Shown here piece after piece: positions 33,200 through 40,158 of a DNA stretch of 64,000 nt. The stretch is from contig JBGSKO010000211.1 in the NCBI GenBank assembly GCA_041741155.1, forward strand, positions 62,001-126,000. The letters are read 5' to 3'. How positions within the stretch are numbered: position 1 is the first letter of the stretch; every line of letters starts with the position of its first letter. Under the pieces are notes generated by a model, which was given only the letters and a program-made list of their open reading frames with translations, did no database searches and was not told the DNA's origin. The position numbers and the translations under genes were made by a program. The DNA is from M3007 sp041741155 (GTDB lineage Bacteria; Bacteroidota; Bacteroidia; Chitinophagales; Saprospiraceae).

Positions 33200-35896
33200 A
33201 TGCACCATACCACCTTCCCATCCATCCTCGCCGAGGCATATCGCCGGGCCGCACTCGCCGGTCAGGACATGCACGCCTTTGCCGGAAGTATGGAGCAGGT
33301 ACAATCGGCGATAGCAACCGAAACCGATCTGTACATACAGTGGGAACGCCTCACCGATCGCATCGGCGAGGCCCTGTGGATGCATGCCGATCCGGCGCCG
33401 TTCCAACTGGTGTACACCGTTTTTTTGGAAAACCTCGGCGCGCAATTTGCCCAGGCGATCGTGTGGCCCGGCGCTTCGGAAGCCGACAACTGGCGGCGCT
33501 GGCGCGCGGCATTTTCCGAGGCCAGTTTCCACTGGCGCTACGAGGCCCTGCACGCACTTTGCCATACACCCGCTTTGCAAGCCTGTTTTGGAAAAAAAAT
33601 TAAACCCTACGAGCAGTTCCTCTTGTGGTTCCGCGACCGCCGCTGGGTCGAAACCCGGGCTGTTTTTCAGGACCTCGCTTCGGACAAAGATTTACCTGAG
33701 GAACAGCGCGGCTACCACCACTACGTGTGTGGGCAGATAGATCTGTATTTTCACTACGAATACGCACAAGCCAAGCACCTGTTCGAAACCGCCGAAACCA
33801 TGCTCGCAGGCAAACCCCTGGCCCTGCACGGCAGGATCGAGTATTTATTGAAAGGCCCGGAAAAAGACCGCAACCTTGATCGTGCGCTGGAAGTGGCCGA
33901 TGCAGCATTGCAATTAGACCCGGATCACGGCGCGTCCATGCTCGAAAAGGGCGATATCTTGCTTGAAATGGGCCGTTTGGCCGAAGGCGAAGCCCTGTAC
34001 CACTTAGCCAGCCGCAAACACCCGGGCAATGTGCTGTCCTACCTCCGCCTCATTGATTTATACGGCAAACCCGATTTTTTTGAGCACAAACAAACCGAGA
34101 TCGAAACGTTGCTGAAAACAACCATCGAACTCGATCCGGATGCCCGGTTCCGGACCCGATCGGATGTGGCAGTGATTTTTCAAAACCAGGGTGAAGCATA
34201 TTGGCCAAAGGCCAAAAAACTGCACGAGGAAGCTATTGAGGCGTATTCCGAAGGCATCATGGCCCGGCTGAACCTCGGCTATTATTTTCTGGACGTCACG
34301 AAGGAACTGGATAAGGCCGATGCGATTTTCCAGGAGGTAACAGTGTTGGCGCCTGAAGCGCGGGAGGGCTACCTCGCGTTGGCCCGTTTGCGGGAAGCCC
34401 AGGAAAAATGGGAGGAAGCCATCATGTACCACCAGCGCGTACAGAAGATTATCCCCACGTGGGAACGCTTCATGCTGGTCAATAAGGCGCGCTGCTTGCG
34501 CCTGCAAAACCAACTTGAAGCGGCGGAAACCTCATTGCTTCGCGCCTGGGAGCTGGACACCTACGACGACTCCGGGGCCATCTCCGAACTATACGAACTG
34601 GCCGAGCGCCTGTACAAAGACCCCGAAGATCCGAACCCCGATGGGGCCGTGCATTTGCTGCAACGCGCCCTGGAAGTACACACCGGTACGCCCGACAGTA
34701 TCGCCGGCCTCACCAACCGCCAGGGCCATGCCCTTTTTTACGAGAGCCGCTATGCAGAAGCGCTGCCGTACTACCGGAAAGCGGCTTCAATCGTGCCCAC
34801 TGAGCCGGTGTATTTCACCAACCAGTTCGACTGTTTGGAAAAAATGTACCGGGAAACTTTTGAGCAGACCCTGTTTGAGGAAGCTCTGGAAGCCTTGAAT
34901 CTTGCAGCCCGACTGGCGCCACAGGATTCTTCTATTCCAAAAAAACGCCGGCAGTTGGCCCGCGTCCGCTACAACCCGCATTTGGCTGATCAGCCCCTGC
35001 TGTACCAGGTCCATGTGGAAGTAGGCCAGCCGCTGCTGAGCGAAATCACACAGGATTTCCAGACCCTGCTGCCAGGCATATCCGTGCTGACCGAGGACTT
35101 GCGCAAGCGGATGAACAATCGCTATGCCATCAATTTGCCCGGTGTGCGCTACCGGGATATCACCGATGGTGACGGGGCCTACCAGTTCCGCCTGTACGAA
35201 ACGCCGGTGCTCTATGCCCGCTTGCCCGACGGCGCCCCGCCAACCATGGCGGCTGTTCTGGAGCAACTGGAGACGTTTTTGACGAATTACGGGCTTGACC
35301 TCTTTGTAAACTACTGGGATGTGGACCGGGAGGTGCCTTTTTTGCCCAATGCCGAACTGGTACATTTCACCCGTACGGTGATGGCGCTGCTGGCGGAGGG
35401 GGTGCCGTTGCCGCCCTTGCCAGAACTCCACCGAATGTACTGCAGCCTTGACGGCGCGCGCTTGCCTGCAGCCGAGGTGGTAGAAAAACTGCGTTGCTCA
35501 GACGCGTTGCTGCCCAACCTGCCGGGGCGGCAATCCACCTATCACTATATTCGGCTCGAAGAAAACGAAGAGCGGATGCTGATTGCGGGTATTGTGGGTA
35601 AAGGCAACGCCCGGGCGCTTGCGCTGCCGCCAGACTATATGCTTCGGCTCTTTGGCGCTATGCTCCTGGAGTTGCAAAAACCGGTCAGACCACAGATCGC
35701 CCTCGTAGTCGGGCACGATGACCTGCGACCCTTGTTGCGGAGTGCGCTGGCGAAACTACCATATATACCCGTCCTGAAAACCAGCGAACTGCCGGCCGAT
35801 GCGGAGGCGCGTTTTCTCGCACCGCTGAAAATTGCAGCGCGGGACAACGAAGCCTATCAGCTTGACCCGGCCTCCGGTACTCCAACCACTAATTAA
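33200..35896 (+). CDS. TPR-repeat protein with C-terminal FlhA/SctV cytoplasmic-domain-like region
   Basis: The 898-residue protein has an N-terminal helical part of unknown type (1-150), TPR-like helical repeats (about 150-595, for example LDRALEVADAALQLDPDHGASMLEKGDILLEMGRLAEGEALY), and a C-terminal region (about 600-885) resembling the cytoplasmic domain of the type III export gate. The cues there are the VHVEVGQPLLSEI start, VRYRDITDGDGAYQFRLYETPVLYARL (like VRIRDN...YRIKLRGVEVARG), TVMALLAEGVPLPPL at 726-740 (like the VLQNLLREGVSIRDL helix) and PQIALVVGHDDLRPLLRSAL...PVLKTSELP (like PVLLVSPxLRPxLRRLL...VLSYNEIP). There are no transmembrane segments. Gaps are 55 nt to the CHAT-like gene and 18 nt to the next. 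Function is inferred only: scaffold or sensor. Confidence 0.72.
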   Translation: MHHTTFPSILAEAYRRAALAGQDMHAFAGSMEQVQSAIATETDLYIQWERLTDRIGEALWMHADPAPFQLVYTVFLENLGAQFAQAIVWPGASEADNWRRWRAAFSEASFHWRYEALHALCHTPALQACFGKKIKPYEQFLLWFRDRRWVETRAVFQDLASDKDLPEEQRGYHHYVCGQIDLYFHYEYAQAKHLFETAETMLAGKPLALHGRIEYLLKGPEKDRNLDRALEVADAALQLDPDHGASMLEKGDILLEMGRLAEGEALYHLASRKHPGNVLSYLRLIDLYGKPDFFEHKQTEIETLLKTTIELDPDARFRTRSDVAVIFQNQGEAYWPKAKKLHEEAIEAYSEGIMARLNLGYYFLDVTKELDKADAIFQEVTVLAPEAREGYLALARLREAQEKWEEAIMYHQRVQKIIPTWERFMLVNKARCLRLQNQLEAAETSLLRAWELDTYDDSGAISELYELAERLYKDPEDPNPDGAVHLLQRALEVHTGTPDSIAGLTNRQGHALFYESRYAEALPYYRKAASIVPTEPVYFTNQFDCLEKMYRETFEQTLFEEALEALNLAARLAPQDSSIPKKRRQLARVRYNPHLADQPLLYQVHVEVGQPLLSEITQDFQTLLPGISVLTEDLRKRMNNRYAINLPGVRYRDITDGDGAYQFRLYETPVLYARLPDGAPPTMAAVLEQLETFLTNYGLDLFVNYWDVDREVPFLPNAELVHFTRTVMALLAEGVPLPPLPELHRMYCSLDGARLPAAEVVEKLRCSDALLPNLPGRQSTYHYIRLEENEERMLIAGIVGKGNARALALPPDYMLRLFGAMLLELQKPVRPQIALVVGHDDLRPLLRSALAKLPYIPVLKTSELPADAEARFLAPLKIAARDNEAYQLDPASGTPTTN

Positions 35897-35914
35897 CCAC
35901 GCTCCTGAACACGT

Positions 35915-37474
35915 ATGCCGACCCGGTTTGATATAGACATAGAACTTTTCGCGTTCCCCGGCGTGCCGTCCCCCGATGCCGCTGCGCTACAATTGGAGGT
36001 GGCAATCGGACTGGCCGAGTTGTGGTCCGAGATGGGACTGCCGGCCGAGCCGGTCGTATCGGTGCGCAACAGTCCCGAGCCGGCCGATCTGTTCGATTTT
36101 TCCCTGCGTCTTGGCGGGCAGTTGGTGCCCGTTCCGGTTTTTCGACCCGACTGGCCGGCGCCGCCGACAGCGTTCCGCATCCTGACGGCAATTTTTGCGC
36201 AACGGACCCGCCTGGCTTCCGATGAACTCTTGAGGCTCTTGCGCGACCAGTATTTTTCCCAAAGCAAAACCCCGCCTTCGTGGAGCAGCGCTCCGTTGTC
36301 GGTATGGCGCGCATTGGCCGATTTGTTGTTGCAAAACGGATTCAGCCTTGATCGTTTAGCCGTATGCCTGGAACATTGGCAACCCGAAAACGGCCCGGAA
36401 GAAGCGTTTGAACGTCTCATCGAAAACATGGACGCGCTGACCCTGACGGTAGTGGTGCGCCCGGAAATGGCAGCAACGTATTCCGCGGATGACCCTGGTC
36501 CGGAAACACGTTTCCCGGAATTTTATGTGCAGGCATACCAAGACCTCGGTATCGTGTTGCCGCAAATTCAGCTGGAAACGTCGGACGACCTGCTCCCCGG
36601 CTATTTTCAGTTGCGCCTGAACGACCTCCGGGTGCCGGTGCTGCCCGGGTTGGATATCGGTGCGGCATTGTACGATGGTGCGGCCGATGCCCCTGTTTAC
36701 GTGCCGACCGCCGGTATTTTTTTAGAAAACAAACAAATCGCACATGCTCCAGGTGAAACGCTCATAGTGGGTGGCCCGTGGGCCTATCTGCAGGACTGGC
36801 TCCAATATTGGGTGCATCAGAACGCCGGCTGGTATGTCAACACCGGCATTTTGGAAACCCTGTTGGACGGCCTGGAGGAGAGCAACCGCTCTCTGATCGT
36901 GATGACCCGCGAGCAATGGCCAACCCGTCGCTTGTGTGCCGTGTTGCGGATCCTGTTGCGCGAGCAAGTGAGCATCCGCAACCTGTCGGAAATCCTTGAA
37001 GTGCTGTTGCGTCTGGACGGCACGTTGGCGGTGGACGAAACCCTGTACCTGCCGTTTTTCGCGCCTGTCAGCCGGGTTTCGCCGGTGGCGCCGGGCATGC
37101 CCGAAGGGATGCTGAGCGACGCGCAATTGGCCGGACAAGTGCGCGCGGGCCTGCGCTACCCCGTTGTTTTCCCCCATTTGAAAAGCGGGTTGTTGTCTGC
37201 GTACAGATTTTCGGAGCACACCTTGCGCGATTTCCGGGAAGGATTTTTTCAACACGCCGAGCCCCGGAAAGGCACGGCTTTTCGTGCGTTATTGCAGGCT
37301 TTATTCGAACAAACAGTGGAAGATTGGCCCAAGCCCGTATTTTTGGCGCCCACTGGAATACGCCCGGCAATAGTAGCTGCGCTGCGCCCGTATATTCCGG
37401 AAATCGTCGTGCTGGGCTACGACGAAGTGCCCCCGATTTTTGTTTTGAATGAAAAAGCAACCATCCGTCCATAA
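35915..37474 (+). CDS. Tandem FlhA/SctV cytoplasmic-domain-like protein
   Basis: The 519 residues look like two copies of the type III export gate cytoplasmic domain without the membrane half. Copy 1 (about 25-185) has AELWSEMGLPAEPVVSVRNS and LSVWRALADLLLQNGFSLDRLAVCLE (128-153). Copy 2 (about 200-508) has YQDLGIVLPQIQLETSDDLLPGYFQLRLNDLRVPVL, LCAVLRILLREQVSIRNLSEILEVLL (340-365) and PVFLAPTGIRPAIVAALRPYIPEIVVLGYDEVPP (474-507), close to the canonical FlhA-C ending. Copy 1 appears to lack the last subdomain. No flagellar or type III secretion genes are in the window. It is 18 nt after the TPR gene and 12 nt before the TIR gene. Confidence 0.72.
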   Translation: MPTRFDIDIELFAFPGVPSPDAAALQLEVAIGLAELWSEMGLPAEPVVSVRNSPEPADLFDFSLRLGGQLVPVPVFRPDWPAPPTAFRILTAIFAQRTRLASDELLRLLRDQYFSQSKTPPSWSSAPLSVWRALADLLLQNGFSLDRLAVCLEHWQPENGPEEAFERLIENMDALTLTVVVRPEMAATYSADDPGPETRFPEFYVQAYQDLGIVLPQIQLETSDDLLPGYFQLRLNDLRVPVLPGLDIGAALYDGAADAPVYVPTAGIFLENKQIAHAPGETLIVGGPWAYLQDWLQYWVHQNAGWYVNTGILETLLDGLEESNRSLIVMTREQWPTRRLCAVLRILLREQVSIRNLSEILEVLLRLDGTLAVDETLYLPFFAPVSRVSPVAPGMPEGMLSDAQLAGQVRAGLRYPVVFPHLKSGLLSAYRFSEHTLRDFREGFFQHAEPRKGTAFRALLQALFEQTVEDWPKPVFLAPTGIRPAIVAALRPYIPEIVVLGYDEVPPIFVLNEKATIRP

Positions 37475-37486
37475 CGCATCGCTCCC

Positions 37487-38263
37487 GTGGAAACAATCAT
37501 CCAACAAATTCGCCAGCTGGTGGAAAATAGCCGCCTGGATGCGGCGCTCGATTTGCTTCTGGAACATGCCGGCTCCAACGCCGGACTAAAAGACGAGGCA
37601 AGTATCCTCAAAAATACCTTGTCCAGGGTGGAGCGCGAGAAACGCATCGGCAGTATGGATTTTCGTGAACACTCTCGGGAAACCGTCAAAATTTCGTCGG
37701 CTATTCTCGATCTGATCCGGCAATTGCCAAAGCCGGCGGTCCCTATCGCGGCGGCGCCTGCTCCGCCTGCTGAACCAGTTCCAACAGTTCCGCCACCCAC
37801 ACCAGCACGCCCGTACAAAGTGTTTGTGTCGTATGCCCGGGAGGATGAAGATTATGTGAAAAAATTGCGCGCACACCTCCGCAGCCTGGAACTGGACGGA
37901 ATGATTACCCTTTGGACGGACGACCAGATACTGACGGGCGATGCCTGGGCCGAAGAAATTCAAAAGCAGATAGACCAAACGGACATCATGCTCTTGCTGA
38001 TGAGCCCTGATTTTGTGAACTCCGATTTTATTCAGCGGGTCGAACTCAAACAGGCGCTGGAGCGCAAGGTGGCTGGAAAAAATCTCGTGGTACCGGTAAA
38101 TTTGCGCCGCGTACACTTGCCAGAATTTCTTTCCCGCTTGCAGTACACGCCCCGCCAGGCGCCTGTAGCCGGCTCCGCGGATCAGGACGAGGCATGGTAC
38201 ACGGTGGCGCAGGACATCAAAAAATTGATCAAAGGAAAATTTGAGCCGACGGCTAACAGCTAA
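37487..38263 (+). CDS. EAD-like/TIR domain effector protein
   Basis: The 258-residue product starts at GTG 37487. Residues 1-80 form a helical effector-associated-like domain (IRQLVENSRLDAALDLLLEHA, then a VEREKRIGSMDFREHSRETVKI block, resembling EAD11), residues 81-109 a Pro-rich linker, and residues 110-250 a TIR domain: KVFVSYAREDEDYVKKL, LWTDDQILTGDAWAEEI, IMLLLMSPDFVNSDF and E186 in RVELKQAL, the position of the catalytic Glu of NAD-cleaving TIRs. An NAD-depleting effector kept off until recruited through its N-terminus is the most likely role (inferred). It lies 12 nt after the FlhA-C-like gene and 6 nt before trmB. Confidence 0.85.
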   Translation: METIIQQIRQLVENSRLDAALDLLLEHAGSNAGLKDEASILKNTLSRVEREKRIGSMDFREHSRETVKISSAILDLIRQLPKPAVPIAAAPAPPAEPVPTVPPPTPARPYKVFVSYAREDEDYVKKLRAHLRSLELDGMITLWTDDQILTGDAWAEEIQKQIDQTDIMLLLMSPDFVNSDFIQRVELKQALERKVAGKNLVVPVNLRRVHLPEFLSRLQYTPRQAPVAGSADQDEAWYTVAQDIKKLIKGKFEPTANS

Positions 38264-38269
38264 ATCAAA

Positions 38270-38959
38270 ATGGGTCGCAAGAACAAACTCCGCAAGTTTG
38301 CCGAAGTACTTTCCTTTCCCAACGTGTACGAGTGCTACGACGTACAGCGCCCTGCTCTGGTAGGCGCGGATATGCAGCCGGTGGAACTGAAAGGCCGGTG
38401 GCACGAACAACATTTTCACAACGATCACCCGATTGTGCTGGAGCTGGCCTGCGGCGGCGGCGAATATACCGTAGCGCTGGCCCGGCAGTTTCCGGAGCGC
38501 AATTTCATCGGCGTGGACGTGAAGGGAAACCGCATCTGGAAGGGGGCCAAACAGGCCCTGGAAGCAAACCTGGCCAACGCTGCTTTCCTGCGCACCCGCA
38601 TCGAAATCATTGATCACTTTTTTGCCCCCGGCGAGGTGGATGAAATCTGGATCACGTTTCCCGATCCCTTCCCGCGTTCCTGCAAGGAAAACCGGCGCCT
38701 GACCTCGGCGTATTTTCTGAATAAATACCGCCTGATTCTGCGCCCCGGAGGGCTCGTACACCTGAAGCACGACGACCCAGATTTTTACCAGTTCACACTT
38801 GATACCATTGCCGCAGACCCGCGCTGCAACCTGCTCTATACCGACGACGATATTTACGCCAAGCCGCTCCCGTCTCCCGAACTGGGTATCCAGACGCTGT
38901 ACGAGAGCATGCACCTGGCGGCGGGCAAGACGATCAAGTATGTGCGGTTTACGATTTGA
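38270..38959 (+). CDS. trmB: tRNA (guanosine(46)-N7)-methyltransferase TrmB
   Basis: TrmB methylates G46 of the tRNA variable loop with SAM. The 229 residues show LELACGGGEYTVALARQFPERNFIGVDVKGNRIWKGA (SAM-binding), the conserved ITFPDPFPRSCKENRRLTSAYFLNKYRLILRPGG and a late TLYESMHLAAGKTIKYVRF. The N-terminal MGRKNKLRKF is typical for Bacteroidota TrmB. It begins 6 nt after the TIR gene, so it may be cotranscribed with the putative conflict cluster; this looks like insertion of that cluster upstream of a housekeeping gene rather than a functional link. Confidence 0.94.
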   Translation: MGRKNKLRKFAEVLSFPNVYECYDVQRPALVGADMQPVELKGRWHEQHFHNDHPIVLELACGGGEYTVALARQFPERNFIGVDVKGNRIWKGAKQALEANLANAAFLRTRIEIIDHFFAPGEVDEIWITFPDPFPRSCKENRRLTSAYFLNKYRLILRPGGLVHLKHDDPDFYQFTLDTIAADPRCNLLYTDDDIYAKPLPSPELGIQTLYESMHLAAGKTIKYVRFTI

Positions 38960-38981
38960 CGGAGGGAGCAGGGCAAACGCA

Positions 38982-39419
38982 CTACAACACAATCTTCCCG
39001 TTCCACCACTCCGTTTCGATCTCGGCGTTGTTTTTTCGGTAAAACCGGAGAGCCGGTTCGTTCCAGTCCAGCACCTGCCATTTGACGAGCCGGCACCCCC
39101 GACGGAGGCCTTCTTCGAGTACGGCGTCGAACAAGAGCTGGCCGATACCGTGGCGGCGGTAGGCTTCGCTAACCACCAGATCGTCGAGGTACAACATTTT
39201 GCCCCGCCAGGTAGAGTAGGCCATGTAGTATAGCGCCATGCCGACCACCTGGCCGTCCATTTCGGCGACATGGCTCTGGAACAGCCCGTCGCGAAAATCT
39301 TCCAGATATTCGGCTGGAGTGGTCGTCACGGATTCCGGCGATTTCTCGTACACCGCCAGTTCATACACCAGGGCATGGATGGCGGGCAGGTCGGCTTCGG
39401 TAGCAGGTCGGATGAGCAT
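38982..39419 (-). CDS. GNAT family N-acetyltransferase
   Basis: The 145-residue product has the GNAT fold: RPATEADLPAIHALVYELAVYEKSPE, the beta4-alpha3 acetyl-CoA site LYLDDLVVSEAYRRHGIGQLLFDAVLEEGLRRGC, and WNEPALRFYRKNNAEI. It is most like spermidine/spermine or thialysine N-acetyltransferase-type proteins, in which the YEK-P-E and WNxPAxxFY segments recur. ATG 39419 (MLIRPATEAD) is the natural start; a longer open frame upstream is antisense to the MBL gene and should not be included. It lies 46 nt after the MBL gene. Confidence 0.88.
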   Translation of the reverse strand: MLIRPATEADLPAIHALVYELAVYEKSPESVTTTPAEYLEDFRDGLFQSHVAEMDGQVVGMALYYMAYSTWRGKMLYLDDLVVSEAYRRHGIGQLLFDAVLEEGLRRGCRLVKWQVLDWNEPALRFYRKNNAEIETEWWNGKIVL

Positions 39420-39465
39420 AATGTCGGGATGATCGGGAAAAAGTAAAATAGTGAAAGGCCAAGCG

Positions 39466-40107
39466 TTACTCAAAAAACGGGTTGTACTCTTTTTCGTGGC
39501 GGATCGTGGTGGCCGGGCCGTGGCCGGGATACACCATCGTTTCGCCGGGGAGGGTAAACAGTTGGCTGCGTACGGATTCGAGCAAGGTGCTGTGGTTGCC
39601 GCCCGGCAGGTCTGTGCGGCCAATACTTTCCAGAAAAAGCACATCGCCCGCGAGCACAAAACCGCTTTCCGGGCAATAAAACGACAAACTGGCGGGCGAA
39701 TGGCCGGGGGTAAACAGAATGTCCAAACGGGTATTTCCAAACGCCAACACCGTACCGGCTTCCAGAAAATGGTCCGGCATCGGCGACGGCTCGGCGCCCG
39801 GAATGCCGTACATCCGGCAGGTGGCCGGGTAGTGTTCGAGCAGCGGAAGTTCGCCCCGATGCAGCTCGGGCAATACCCCCCAGGTGCGGTGCACAAAAGC
39901 ATTGCCGAACACGTGGTCGAGGTGGCAGTGCGTGTTGATGAGTCGGACGACGCGGAGTTTTTTATTCGAAATAAAATCGCGCAGCGTGGTGCGTTCCGCC
40001 TCGGTATAACAACCGGGATCGAAAATGGCACAATCGCCGCTGTCGTCGTACACCACGTAGGTGTTTTCTGCGAAAGGGCTGAATTCAAAAACGGTTACCT
40101 CTGTCAT
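39466..40107 (-). CDS. MBL fold metallo-hydrolase (glyoxalase II-like)
   Basis: The 213-residue enzyme has the metallo-beta-lactamase motif THCHLDH (59-65; H60, H62, D64, H65), with the later zinc ligands in FTPGHSPASLSFY, VLAGDVLF and VYPGHGPATTIRHE. Length and the closing GHG...HEKEYNP block fit small cytoplasmic hydroxyacylglutathione hydrolase-like proteins widely found in Bacteroidota. The substrate is not assigned. It is 51 nt downstream of the T9SS cargo gene and 46 nt upstream of the GNAT gene. Confidence 0.92.
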   Translation of the reverse strand: MTEVTVFEFSPFAENTYVVYDDSGDCAIFDPGCYTEAERTTLRDFISNKKLRVVRLINTHCHLDHVFGNAFVHRTWGVLPELHRGELPLLEHYPATCRMYGIPGAEPSPMPDHFLEAGTVLAFGNTRLDILFTPGHSPASLSFYCPESGFVLAGDVLFLESIGRTDLPGGNHSTLLESVRSQLFTLPGETMVYPGHGPATTIRHEKEYNPFFE

Positions 40108-40158
40108 AGCCCGGCAAGAATACGCATTTTTGGAATGTGCGGCACATCCACTTCCGGC

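Noticed and set aside
33200..37474. Type III secretion or flagellar gene cluster
   Set aside because: Only the export-gate cytoplasmic domain pattern is present; no membrane half, ring, needle, rod or ATPase genes are seen, so this is not a secretion locus.
37586..39271. Minus-strand frame of 561 codons across the TIR and trmB genes
   Set aside because: Opposite two well-supported genes and without recognisable sequence; explained by codon bias in the sense frames.
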